Positions 52,155 through 63,061 of a stretch of 64,000 nt of DNA are shown piece by piece. Positions within the stretch are counted from its first letter, which is position 1. The number at the start of each line of letters is the position of its first letter. Both the position numbers and the translations under genes were made by a program. The DNA lies in contig OZ024826.1 of NCBI GenBank assembly GCA_964016985.1, positions 42,105,796 through 42,169,795 on the forward strand, in the 5' to 3' direction. The notes beneath the pieces are model-generated. The model did not search any database. It was not told the origin of the DNA and worked only from the letters and a program-made list of their open reading frames with translations. The stretch is from Anodontia alba. Its lineage: Eukaryota > Mollusca > Bivalvia > Lucinida > Lucinidae.

Positions 52155-52449
52155 CAACAACTGACTTACCAGTAAGGTTTTACTTTGAGCTTAATTTAAC
52201 TTCATGAAATTCAGCATCTCAACAAGCACATCTTGTTATGTTACATTAAAATCCAACAAAAGAGACATTTTCAGACCACTTTCAAATGCTGATTCTCAGC
52301 CTTAATTACGATCTGAAGCATAATCAGTTACAGCCGCGGTAGTCAATATTATGGGATGTATCAAGAGAAAACCTATCTTAAGGCATATGTGCATAACTCT
52401 AGACGAGACAGGGTATCAGCATAATATTTTTTTCTGATTTCTTGATTGG

Positions 52450-54935
52450 AGCATATGTTGTGGGTACATATCAGAAGTGCCTCAGCAACAAATGGTGTGG
52501 TTACACATTAGAAGTGTCTCAGCAACATGTGCTGTAGGTACACATTAGAGGTACCTCAGCAACACATGCTGTAGGTACACATTAGAAGTACATCAGCAAC
52601 GCCTGGTGTGCGTACACATTAGAAGTACCTCAACAACATATGCTGTGGCTACATATTAGTAGTGCCTCAACAACGTATTGTGGCTACTCATTTGAAATGT
52701 GTCAGCAAGATATGCTGTAGCTACTCATTAGAAGTGTCTCAGAAATATTATGTGGCTACAAATTAGTTGTGCCTCAGCAACATAATTTTACTGGCTATAC
52801 ATTAGAAGTGCTTCAGTTACATATGCTGTGGCTACACGATAGAAGTGCTCTAACTGGCTACACATTTAAAGTGCATCGCAACATGTGTTGTGACTACACA
52901 TTATCAGTAACATATGCTGTGGCTACACGTTAGAAGTGCTCTAACTGGCTACACATTTGAAGTGCATCGCAACATGTGTTATGACTACACATTATCAGTA
53001 ACATATGCTGTGGCTACACGTTAGAAGTGCTCTAACTGGCTACAGGTACTCCAGCAGCATGTGATGTGACTATACATCAGAAGTACCTCAGCAACATATG
53101 TTGTGATTACACATCAGAAGTAATTCATTAACATATGCTGTGACTACTCAGTAGAAGTGCCTCAGCAACATATGCTGTGACTACTCAGTAGAAGTGCCTC
53201 AGCAACATATGATTTGACTACTCAGTAGAAGTGCCTCAGTAACATATGCTTTGACTACTCAGTAGAAGTGCCTCAGTAACATATGCTTTGACTACTCAGT
53301 AGAAGTGCCTCAGCAACATATGCTTTGACTACTCAGTAGAAGTGCCTCAGTAACATATGCTTTGACTACTCAGTAGAAGTGCCTCAGTAACATATGCTTT
53401 GACTACTCAGTAGAAGTGCCTCAGCAACATATGCTGTGACTACACAGTAGAGGTGCCTCAGCAACATATGCTGTGACTACTCAGTAGAAGTGCCTCAACA
53501 ACATATGCTGTGACTACTCAGTAGAAGTGCCTCAGTAACATATGCTTTGACTACTCAGTAGAAGTGCCTCAGCAACATATGCTGTGACTACTCAGTAGAA
53601 GTGCCTCAGCAACATATGCTGTGACTACTCAGTAGAAGTGCCTCAGCCACATATATTGTGACTACTCAGTAGAAGTGCCTCAGCAACATATGCTGTGGCT
53701 ACACATTTGAAGTACTTAAGCAACATATGTTGTGGCTACACATTAGAAGTGTTTCAGCAACACATGTAGTGGCTACACATTAGAGGTGTTTCAGCAGCAT
53801 ATGTTGTGACTACACATTAGATGTACCTCAGCAACATGTGCTGTGGCTAAACATAAGAAGAACCTCAGCAACATATGTTGTTGCCACACATTAGAATTGC
53901 CTCAGCAACAAATGTTGTGACTGCACATTAGAAGTTCCTCAGCAACATATGTTGTGACTACACATTAGAAGTGTTTCAGCAGCATATGTTGTGACTACAC
54001 ATTAGAAGTTCCTCAGCAACATATGTTGTTGCTACACATTAGAATTGCCTCAGCAACATATGTTGCGACTGCACATTAAAATGCCTCAGCAACATATGGT
54101 GTGGCTAAACATTAGAAGAACTTCAGCAACATATGTTTTTGCTACACATAAGAATTGCCTCAGCAACATATGTTGCGGCTGCACATTAAAATGCCTCAGC
54201 AACATTTGTTGTGGCTACACATTAGAAGAACCTCAGCAACATATGTTGCGGCTGCACATTAAAATGCCTCAGCAACATATCTTGTGGCTACACATTAGAA
54301 TTATTTCAGCAGTATATTCTGTGCCTACATATTAGAAGTGCGTCAGGAACATATGCTGAGGCTACACATCAGAAGTGTCTCAGCAACATCAGCTGTGCCT
54401 ACGCATGAGAAGTGCCTCAGGAACATATGTTGTATCTATACATTAGAAGTGCCTTCACAACATATGCTGTGCCTACGCATGAGAAGTGCCTCAAGAACAT
54501 ATGCTGTGCCCACACATCAGAAGTGCATACGCATGAGAAGTGCCTCAGGAACATATGCTGTGCCTACGCATGAGAAGTGCCTCAGGAACATATGCTGTGC
54601 CTACACATCAGAAGTGTCTCAGCAACATATGCTGTGCCTACGCATGAGAAGTGCCTCAGGAACATATGTTGTATCTATACATTAGAAGTGCCTTCACAAC
54701 ATATGCTGTGCCTACGCATAAGAAGTGCCTCAGGAACATATGCTGTGCCTACACATCAGAAGTGCCTCAGGAACGTATGCTGTGCCTACACATCAGAAGT
54801 GCCTCAGGAACATATGCTGTGCCTACACATTAGAAGTGCTTCAGCAACAATTATGCTGTGACTACATATTAGAGGTGTCTTATCAACATATCTGTGGCTA
54901 CAACTTAGAAGCACCTCAGCAACATTTGTATCAGC
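52450..54935. repeat. 37-bp minisatellite derived from a module-1 hairpin arm
   Basis: About 65 units of CAACATATGCTGTGACTACT / CAGTAGAAGTGCCTCAG. The first unit (52452) reads CATATGTTGTGGGTACATAT, CAGAAGTGCCTCAGC, closest to the C-family arm. Sub-blocks are homogenised (53150-53690 TACTCAG type; 54330-54840 CTACRCAT type). Open frames here are by-products of the 37-bp period. Confidence 0.92.
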
Positions 54936-54939
54936 AAAA

Positions 54940-55267
54940 TACAGTCGAACTTCAATGGCTCGAACATCTTTGGGACCATGGAAATTTGTTCGAGACATGG
55001 GTAATTCGGGCCACTGAGGGTTAATCATGGCGCCAGGTCAGGAAGCAAATGGCGATAATTTAGGGAAACCTTTTCCATCTTCTATACAATAATGGTATTA
55101 GAATTCTAATGAGTACACTAAACATACAATTTCATCATAAAATAAGGAAATTTCCTATATGTTTGTTTTCTGGAGTTATCGGAAGAATTTTGCAGCGACA
55201 AAAAACGAGTTCGAACCAGCCATGGTAAACGAGCCATCGGTGTTCCAGCCATTGAGGTTTTACTGTA
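54940..55267. mobile_element. Hairpin element family I, core decayed
   Basis: Ends TACAGTCGAACTTCAATGGC and its inverse (GCCATTGAGGTTTTACTGTA). The core keeps only TAGAATTCTAATGAGTACAC. It sits at the right end of the 37-bp array. Confidence 0.82.
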
Positions 55268-55382
55268 TGCTGTTGCTACTCACTAGGAGGGTAACCCTGG
55301 ACCGTTTATATGAGTACCCTTATGTTCTTGTGGAGAAGAACGGTATCACTAACCTTTGGTTAAAAAAAAAGTACTTTATCTC

Positions 55383-55568
55383 TCTTGGTAAAAATTTCAG
55401 TAGATTTCTTTTTGAAATATTTTTCTTATTTTCACCAGAAAACAGGATCTAACATTTCATGCAAATTGTCTCCAGTGGAGACAATTTGCATGACATTTCA
55501 GATCCTGATTTCGAGAAAATAAGAAAACTTTTATCAGTTTGTCCTCGGCTGAATTGGTCCAGGAAGTG

Positions 55569-55573
<5 letters not shown>
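55383..55573. mobile_element. Hairpin element family E
   Basis: A perfect core (GTCTCCAGTGGAGAC). The right end borders a GA microsatellite. Confidence 0.78.

Positions 55574-55614
<41 letters not shown>
55573..55614. repeat. GA microsatellite
   Basis: About 21 GA repeats at the right edge of an E element. Confidence 0.95.
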
Positions 55615-55617
<3 letters not shown>

Positions 55618-55785
55618 ATGTAGAAAATACTGTTCAATAAATCTGATAAGGGCAATGGTCAATGTCCCTTTTAAAATCAACAAGGTCAAATCGTTTTTTT
55701 TTTTTCTGCGTGTGACACATGCCTTACCAAGACAGTGCAGTGCAGCCTACATCGGCTCTAGATAGCCTGAGATCTATTTTGAATT

Positions 55786-55975
55786 GTTGACCCTTGTCAT
55801 GCGGAATAAATTAAGATGCCACGCCCACTTCTAATTTTCAGCCAATCAGAGTATTTGATCCAGGTTGCTAATACGAGTTCACATACTGCATGACAAACAG
55901 TGCAGATTCAGATCTGTTGGCTTCTGATCTGAATCTACACTGTCTGCAAAGGTGGGACATATCTAAGACCAAAAG
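55786..55975. mobile_element. Family D1, right end decayed
   Basis: It starts TTGACCCTTGTCATGCGG. The tip is reduced to GTTGGCTTCTGATCTG, and the right end is lost after GGACATATCTAAG. Confidence 0.75.
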
Positions 55976-56186
55976 GACCAAAGTATATTACCATAAATCC
56001 TTCTGGAAAAGACATGTATAAGAACATTTTATTTCATATAGGCATATTAAAATAATGGAGCAATCTATGGTCATCCTATAGTCACCAATCCCATTTGTCT
56101 TCATACATTAAACCATCTATTCATCCATCAGTCTATCCAATCAGCAATCTATTTTCTAGCTTTTGCTTATTCACTATCTCTTGATA

Positions 56187-56335
56187 AGGTACTTTTTTTT
56201 TTCAATAAAAAATAATTGATATTTTTCGTATTTCTCAATGGAAATGTATGTTGTGGTTGTCTAGCAGCGCCTCATTGAGGTGCCTCTAATGAGTTCCCAC
56301 AGCATTTGTTATCACGGAGAAGTCAGAAAAATATC
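56187..56335. mobile_element. Hairpin element family C, left part
   Basis: GTATGTTGTGGTTGTC is followed by AGCGCCTCATTGAGGTGCCT. It is split from its right flank by the double-hairpin A element. Confidence 0.65.
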
Positions 56336-56694
56336 CATCACGAAAACATACCCATATAATTTTGACCCCCTTAAACCCCACTTTTATATAGTAAAACTAG
56401 GGTTTACAGGGGTATACATTATTTTTCATATTTCTGCTCAAAACATAGATTGTGGGTACTCGTTAGAACCGCCTCGATGAGGCGGTTCTAATGATTACCC
56501 ACAATCTATGTTTTGAGCATAAAAACATAGATTATGGTACTCATTAGAACCGCCTCGACGAGGCGGTTCTAACGAGTACCCACAATCTATGTTTTGAGCA
56601 GAAATATGAAAAATATCAGAATTTTTTTATCTGAAAATTTCCCTTTTTTGGAGGTAAAATTTTCAGTATATTTGATAGGCATGTTTTCGTAATG
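56336..56694 (+). mobile_element. Family A element with two tandem hairpins
   Basis: The normal A ends enclose two successive copies of the palindrome (tips near 56474 and 56557), making it 359 bp. It interrupts a C element, whose right part (TTTATCTGGAGCTATG) follows at 56722. Confidence 0.9.
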
Positions 56695-56745
56695 AATACT
56701 TTTTTTGGCTGAAAATAAAAGCTTTATCTGGAGCTATGAATAAAA

Positions 56746-57107
56746 TACAGTATAAATTCAATGGCTCGAACACGGATGGCTCGTTTACCGTGGATGATTC
56801 GAACTCTTTTTTCAGTCCCTACAAAATTCTTACAATAGCTCAAGAAAACAAATATTTAGGGATTTTTTCTTATTTTATCATGGAATTGTATGTTGTGTGT
56901 ACTCATTAGAATCGCCTTATCGAGGCGATTCTAATGAGTACACTCAACATAGAATCATTGTGTAGAAAATCGAAAATATTTCCCTAAATTATCGCTATTT
57001 GCTTCCTGAACTGGTGCCATGATTAATCCTCAGTGGCTCGAGCTACCCATGTCTCGAACGAATTTCCATGGTCCCAAAGATGTTCGAGCCATTGAAGTGC
57101 GACTGTA
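56746..57107. mobile_element. Hairpin element family I (module 1)
   Basis: A copy in inverted orientation relative to 54940-55267. Ends TACAGTATAAATTCAATGGC and ATTGAAGTGCGACTGTA, core GTACTCATTAGAATCGCCTT with paired return. The sub-terminal GGCTCGAACA repeats match the other copy. Confidence 0.88.
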
Positions 57108-57110
57108 TGC

Positions 57111-57265
57111 TTTAACTATGCATTCTCTGGGCAAAATTAGCATATGAAAAACTGATTTTGCTTTGTTGCCCAGAATATAGCGTGGCCATTTCATGCCAAT
57201 TGTCTCTCAAGGAGCCAATTCTCATAGTATGCCATGCCCTATTTCCTGAGGAAAAAATGTAAGAA
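57111..57265. mobile_element. Family E, diverged
   Basis: The arm TTTCATGCCAATTGTCTC has a mismatched return, and the right end is missing. Confidence 0.62.
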
Positions 57266-57280
57266 CAATATTTAAAATCT

Positions 57281-57476
57281 TAAAATTCCAAGCGAAATTG
57301 TTGCGGATGTCATTCTGTTTTTTTTAAATTCTTGTTAAGATAAAGTATTATATTAAAGGCTTCATATTTCATGTGAACTGTCTGCTAGACAGACAATTCA
57401 CATGAAAGGCAAAGCCTTATTTTCTCTGAAATATAAAAAAATGTAACACTGTCATCTGCTACTGTTACCGATTAAG
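57281..57476. mobile_element. Hairpin element family G
   Basis: A perfect core (GTCTGCTAGACAGAC) with decayed ends. Confidence 0.72.
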
Positions 57477-57630
57477 ATTATGCCATTATACTATTTAAGT
57501 CCAGCAGATTGATGGGTAACCTTTATCATACCCTGGGCTAGATCAGCAGAAGACAAACATAAGGGTTACATATCCAATCATACCCTATAAAATTTCAATG
57601 AAAACTAATCGTCATCTGCAGCAGAATATC

Positions 57631-57807
57631 TTAAAGCGCCAATCACAAGAGCAGCAGACTAATTCTCTTTTTTTTTTCCAAGAAAATAAGGCTTTACAGA
57701 TCATGTAAATTGTTTGCCTAGCAAACAATTCAAATAAAATAGCAAGCTTTAATTTTCCAGGAAAAGTTAAAGAAAAATAAAACAATTTTGATGGCGCTTT
57801 AAGAGTT
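57631..57807. mobile_element. Hairpin element family G
   Basis: The ends CTTAAAGCGCCAATCACAA and GGCGCTTTAAGAGTTAA. The tip has changed in both arms to TTTGCCTAGCAAA, a compensated change. Confidence 0.8.
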
Positions 57808-58063
57808 AAAATTAATTCCAGTAAACAACTGACTGAGAATGAGAGAGCTCGTATTTTATCAATACAAGATGTTATAAATTCACTGTCACAACTGTTTGGA
57901 AAATGCAATTACCGATGTGTTTACATGCATTTATTGTTAGGATTATCCTAGTATTGTCTCTAGCGGCAATCGCAAGTAAACAGAAAAATAATCTTTTCAA
58001 AACCGGGTGAATGACTTTATGTCTCATTCATTTACACTAATGTGCTTTTGACTCTTTGCATGC

Positions 58064-58341
58064 CACTACGAAAACACGCCTATTGAAATATATAGAAAAT
58101 TTCACCTCCAACAAACTGAGAATTTTCAAGTAATAATTCTGATATTTTTCATATTTCTGCTCAAAACATAGATTGTGGGTACTCGTTAGAACCGCCTCGG
58201 CGAGGCGGTTCTAACGAGTACCCACAATCTATGTTTTTGAGCAGAAACAAAGAAAATAATATACACCCCTGTAAACCCCAGTTTACTTTATAAAAGTGGG
58301 GTTTAAGGGGGTCAAAATTATATAGGTATGTTTTCGTGATG
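58064..58341 (-). mobile_element. Hairpin element family A
   Basis: An inverted complete copy. The left end is CACTACG instead of CATTACG. The core tip is perfect. Confidence 0.9.
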
Positions 58342-58372
58342 CATGCAGAAGGCGAATTCAGCAAACGGCGTT

Positions 58373-58582
58373 TAACCTTTAACTTTTAGCACTCTCTCTG
58401 CTAATTCGGCAGACGACTAACTGGTGATATGTTTCTTATTTTCCCCAGAAAACAGGATTTGACATTTTATGCAAATTGTCTCCATTTGACAATATGCATG
58501 AAACGTCAAATCCTGTTTTCTGGGAATATAAGAAAATATTTCAATATGTTGTCGAAATTTTTACCCAGCATGCAAAGTGTCA
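58373..58582. mobile_element. Hairpin element family E
   Basis: Ends present. The hairpin tip is reduced (GTCTCCATTTGACAAT). Confidence 0.75.
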
Positions 58583-58602
58583 AACTCTAAAGTGTCAAGT
58601 GT

Positions 58603-58712
58603 AACCCTTAAAACACTAAGCAAATTTGCAGCAGATGACATTCTAAAACAGATTTTGTTATTTTTTAGAGAAATTAAGACTCATGTTTCATGTGAATGGT
58701 CTGCTTTTGACA
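58603..58712. mobile_element. Family G, left half
   Basis: TAACCCTTAAAACACTAAGC to TTTCATGTGAATGGTCTGC, then lost. Confidence 0.65.
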
Positions 58713-58947
58713 AGCCAGACTTGAGAGTTGTTATCACATCATGGTCTCCGCTGTCGTAGCTAGGAGCTGTGTGAAGCTGAAGCCTGCTAATAAAATCTCT
58801 GAAATCTGATGCTCTGAGCAGGCTTTATGCGAAAAAAATAAGGTTAAATTGCCATATTTATGTTGAAGTCCGGGCTTCTTGGCTTCCACTTGGTATGCGC
58901 CTGGTCTGGATGGAAATATAAAATATGTTAATGTATAAGCTTTTACT

Positions 58948-59374
58948 TAACTGTTAGCACTCTGGGCCCATTTGTTCAAACTAACGATGTCATTAGTTAA
59001 TGTATCGCTAAAATTTGATCATTAAATATGGCATATATGCTAATATTTTTTGCTGAAAAAATGTGAGTAGCTTTTGCATTTGCAAAAGCTACTCACATTT
59101 TTTCAGCAAAAATACCTGTGAATGAGATACTGAACTAACTAGAACAGTTAACATTTTGACCACGAACGAGCTCGTTAAGCTAACGATGCTTTGAACAACT
59201 GGGCCTTGGGTGAAAATTACATCAGATGACATCTTGAAATCTTTTTCTAATTTTTTTTCTCAAGAAAATAGGCTTTGACATTTCGTGCACATTGTCTGCT
59301 GAGGAGACAATTTGCATGAAATGTCAGAGCCTATTGACGTCTGCGAAAATTTTACCCAACATGCTAAGTGTTAA
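58948..59374. mobile_element. Family E split by a B element
   Basis: The left end is 58948-58963 and the remainder 59207-59374, with core GTCTGCTGAGGAGAC and right end ATGCTAAGTGTTAA. Confidence 0.8.
58964..59206 (-). mobile_element. Hairpin element family B nested in an E element
   Basis: A B copy with ends GGGCCC and GGGCC. The flanks join into a single E element (left TTAACTGTTAGCACTCT, right GGGTGAAAATTACATCAGA), which shows B inserted after E. Confidence 0.88.
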
Positions 59375-59384
59375 TTCAGCATGC

Positions 59385-59515
59385 CAGTCACACCAGAATC
59401 ATATGACATTCTAAACTTTTTTTTTATTTATTCATGAAATAAGGTGTGATATCTCACGGTCATCTTCTGCTAGGCAGACAATTCACATGAAATACCAGCC
59501 TTTCTCGGAATACAG
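59385..59515. mobile_element. Family G, diverged
   Basis: TCTTCTGCTAGGCAGACAAT with return TTCACATGAAATACC. Confidence 0.62.
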
Positions 59516-59589
59516 ATTTAAATAAGTAGTTTGACTTTCTTCTGAATCCTTTTTGTATGATGCTTATAGTTATGACATTAACATGTGTG

Positions 59590-59711
59590 TAATCAAACAC
59601 TGTATACCCAGATCAGATGGCGCACAACACAGGTAGTAGAAATGGACTTGTTTAAATTTATGAAAAAAATTTAGTAAGGAGTCACGGTGTTCCAATATTT
59701 AGGGTAAACAT
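59590..59711. mobile_element. Family D2, left and return arms lost
   Basis: CAAACACTGTATACCCAGATCAG joins directly to the D2 right half. Confidence 0.62.
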
Positions 59712-59839
59712 GACAGTTGATCAGGCCCCAGTAATTATCCAGCACTACTCCTGAATCTTAATTGGTGCAACATCAGAGTAAAGGGCCTAACTGTATCTGC
59801 ATGCAACAAACAAAGAATCAACTGAGGCAATTCCAAAGG

Positions 59840-60355
59840 TACAGTCAACCCTCTTTATACCGACTCTCGATAAGCCGACAAAATTCATTATAATGACAAT
59901 TTTACTAAAACTTAACCTTCGTTCGTTAGGTGAAAGTTAATCAAAAATTATGCAAAAACATTCGACGTTCTTGCTGTCAAATTATTTAGCGTTTTGACGT
60001 CACATAGTAACGCCATAATCGTTTCCTAGTAAAGTTCAGCTTTTGTGCACTGAAGGATTAAATTCTGAAACTAGTTTGCAGTAAAATTCGTTGAGTTATG
60101 TTGATTATTCTCCCAAGAAGCAAGAAAATGTTTAAATACTTCAAGAAATATATGTTTTTGATATTTGTTAGAATCGCCTCACTGAGGCGATTCTAACAAA
60201 TATCCAAAAGATATGTTCTTTGAGGAAATAAAATAACACAAGATCTTTCTTACATATTCTGCTCGTTAAATATTTTTTACAAGAGCAAATTCAGTTTAAC
60301 ATCTTGGCAACATCTTGCGAAACAAAGGCTGTCGTTGTAACGAGGGTCCACTGTA
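59840..60355. mobile_element. Hairpin element family H, long form
   Basis: Ends TACAGTCAACCCTCTTTATA and CGAGGGTCCACTGTA, core tip ATCGCCTCACTGAGGCGAT. Extra sequence between end and hairpin makes it ~516 bp. Confidence 0.85.
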
Positions 60356-60413
60356 TGTATCGAAATGAAAATACTAAAACTATCCTTGATGTAATAATGA
60401 TTAATATCGGAAA

Positions 60414-60566
60414 AGGCACTTTCTCAACCAAATAAAGTACTGATATTTTTTCTCGCTTCTTCACAAAAAATGTGTTGTTGGTACTTATTAACAGTACCTC
60501 GCCTAGGCACTTTTAATGAGTACCCACAGCATGTTTTATGTATAAATATGAAATATATTTACCTGA
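60414..60566. mobile_element. Hairpin element family C, diverged
   Basis: GTACTTATTAACAGTACCTC pairs imperfectly with GGCACTTTTAATGAGTAC. Confidence 0.65.
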
Positions 60567-60884
60567 TATAAACCATAGTGGGGTCTGCAAAACCATAGAA
60601 ATTAAGAGGCCAACTGTGAAGGACATATAGCCCTGCTAAAATCAGTTAGATGTAATAAACACTGCTACTTACCTTGTTGGACATTTCAATGAAGTATTAT
60701 GAAAATCTAATATATATTATCAAGTACTTTGCTCCACAAACTAAATGAACATACTTTCAGACTGACCAAAGCATGGACAGACAGACCGAGCGACTGATTA
60801 AACAATATGATGACATTGCGAACACTCCCTCTCAAACTTCATTTGCAGGGGTGTAATTATCTTTAGAATACTCAAAAATTCCAG
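60567..60884. other. Weak dispersed-repeat scrap
   Basis: GGACAGACAGACCGAGCGACT and CATTTGCAGGGGTGTAATTA resemble the end of a bivalve dispersed repeat. Confidence 0.4.
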
Positions 60885-61065
60885 ATAAAATATTTTTTTA
60901 TTGATAAAAAGATTGATATTTTTCCTTATTTCTTGAGGAAAACATATATTGTGGATACTCATTAGAAGTGCCTCACCGAGGCACTTCTAATGAGTACCAA
61001 CAACATATGTTTTCCTCAAGAAATAAGGAAAATGTTTATCTGGCCATACCTCTTAGCTGGAGCTA
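60885..61065. mobile_element. Hairpin element family C, best preserved
   Basis: Nearly perfect ~70-bp arms (outer TTATTTCTTGAGGAAAACAT, tip GTGCCTCACCGAGGCAC), then CTTAGCTGGAGCTATG. Confidence 0.82.
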
Positions 61066-61407
61066 TGATACCCTCTTTATCGGTTTCTATGATACCTGCA
61101 GAATGCCACTGGCAAATTTTGTCAACTAATTATTTTCCAAGTTACCTTACGTCAATATAGCTTGGAATTCCCATGTTTTGCTTTAAACTTTTGGTATCCC
61201 CCATGTGACTTGCTGGTCAGTAAACAATTATTTATTGATATAGATATACGTACTACACTTCCGAAAAATATTTTTATTTATTTCCATTAATTTTCAGTAC
61301 CTAGTATATAACCTGGCCCAACTGATAATTCTTAAAGATATTAGTATTTACAGTTTCTAAAATATCTCCATTTATACCATGTACGTACAGTGTAGCCTTC
61401 ATTATTC
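61066..61407. other. No recognised feature
   Basis: No fold-back or coding sequence seen. Confidence 0.4.
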
Positions 61408-62156
61408 AGGGTGGCCATCTCACATTACGAAAACACGCCTATTCAAATATATTGAAAATTTTACCACCAAAAATGAATCTTTTCAGATAAAAAATTCTGA
61501 TATTTTTTATATTTCTGCTCAAAACATAGATTGTGGGTACGCGTTAGAGCCGCCTCGACGAGGTGGTTCTAACGAGTACCCACAATCTATGTTCCTGAGC
61601 AGAAATAAGAAAAATAATGTATACCCCTGTAAACCCCAGTTTTATTATATAAAAATGGGGTTTAAGGGGGTCAAAATTATATAGGCATGTTTTCGTGATG
61701 GTTAGAAACAAAATTCCCTGATTTTTCATTGACTTTTCCCTGGCCAAATTCTATTTTGTTCCTGACCGATTAGCTGAAAATTTAATTTAAGAATTTTCTT
61801 CATTTAGTAGTAGATCAATGATTAATATTCTAATTAAAGCACATGAAATATACCACCCTCCTTGTTCAATTCAAAAATAAAATGTTTGAACGTTTTTGGG
61901 CATTCATTTTCTAAAATTAACATAACTTTGCAATAATGCTGAGGGAGCGAAGCGAGCAAGTAAAGCAACAACAAAGGTTTCAGTCACTCAAAATGGATAA
62001 AATACCTACCACAGCCAAATAATTTTGGGCCAAAATTATGAAATTCCCTGACTATCTTGGTATGTAAAACTTCCATGACCATTTTGCAAACTTCCCTTTT
62101 CCCTGACATTGAAGAAAATTAAAATTTCCCTGACTTTTCCTTGAGTGGCCACCCTG
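61408..62156. mobile_element. DNA transposon remnant with CAGGGTGGCCA ends
   Basis: The left end CAGGGTGGCCATCTCA and right end CCTTGAGTGGCCACCCTG are inverted repeats. Sub-terminal repeats of TTCCCTGACTTTTCC type occur on both sides. A motif GGGAGCGAAGCGAGC lies near 61944. No coding region. The family is uncertain (hAT- or P-like ends). An A element sits inside the left end. Confidence 0.72.
61423..61700 (-). mobile_element. Hairpin element family A inside a larger transposon
   Basis: An inverted complete copy located 15 bp inside the left end (CAGGGTGGCCA) of the 61408-62156 element. Confidence 0.9.
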
Positions 62157-62740
62157 ACTAGTGGTCACCTCTACACAACAACTACCTCCCTACAACAGCT
62201 ACTTTTCTGATTTCCCAACATGTATTTTACTATATTTCAGGTATGCATTGTCTGTTTTATCATTTAGCCAGACAAGTTGATGTAGGTTTTTTTAGGACAC
62301 ATACACCTTATCTACAGTTAAGGATCTGTGTAACCGTGTGAAATACCTCATGCAATTCCAATCATCTATTACAGAGCAGGGTTTGTTTCAGGGAGGTACA
62401 AAATGTGTCATAGTTTAGTCGTTTTTTGCTCCCTTCTGAAAAGGAGTCTATCGAAAAAGGAAAGAATATTCAGAAAAAATTAAATGCAGTTTGCATCTTC
62501 TTTATAAACGGGAGGTTAAAGTTTAATGTGTGTACTTCAAAACCTCTCTAATGTGCTCGCACAAAAGTAGGCTCTACCCATTTTCAGTGGGCATTTAAAT
62601 AAATAGACAGGTTTCATGAATTATTTCTGAATCAAAAGAAGAAAAAGAATTCATTCAGGATTCAGGCAACAGGCCACAATCAATCCCAGTTCACCTTTAA
62701 GACAGTAACAAGAAATGTCTTTAAAAAGGGCAGCTGCTGA
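62157..62740. other. Mostly unassigned
   Basis: It holds only the half N element and sequence before the SINE target site. Confidence 0.4.
62427..62472. repeat. Fold-back element N, one arm only
   Basis: GCTCCCTTCTGAAAAGGAGT and AAAGGAAAGAATATTC without a return arm. Confidence 0.6.
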
Positions 62741-63048
62741 GTTTGTTTGTGTTGAGGTTTTACGGCCCAGTCAACCCAATGGGGTCATGTCGAGCGCGGT
62801 CAGTTTACCTAACCACACGTTTACTGGGCAGGCTTAGTCCTCTAAGCGGTTAACCAGTATTGTGCACATTCTTTCGCCAGAAACTGACAACTGCCCTTCT
62901 TGAATCAGCGGAAGGGAGAGAATGACCGTAGAAAATATTTCATGATCAATCTCCACGAAAGAATGTTGCCGACCTCGGCGGGGGTTGAACCCGCGACCTC
63001 CTGGTCTCCAGTCGGACGGCGCATCCAAATGAGCCACAGAGGCCGGCA
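62741..63048 (-). mobile_element. tRNA-derived SINE, full length
   Basis: It is nearly identical to 3741-4042 (same head, B box and body), with tail (GTTT)2 GTGTTGAGG at its left end. A perfect 10-bp target duplication CAGCTGCTGA lies at 62731-62740 and 63049-63058. High identity between the two full copies suggests recent activity. Confidence 0.92.
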
Positions 63049-63061
63049 CAGCTGCTGAATA

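Noticed and set aside
50535..54935. Regular short repeats resembling a CRISPR array
   Set aside because: Units are head-to-tail without unique spacers, diverge gradually, and lie in intron-bearing animal DNA.
54045..55024. Overlapping long open frames rich in Cys/Tyr/His (repetitive proteins)
   Set aside because: They arise because 37 bp (a number not divisible by three) cycles through frames lacking stops. They follow the minisatellite exactly and have no gene signals.
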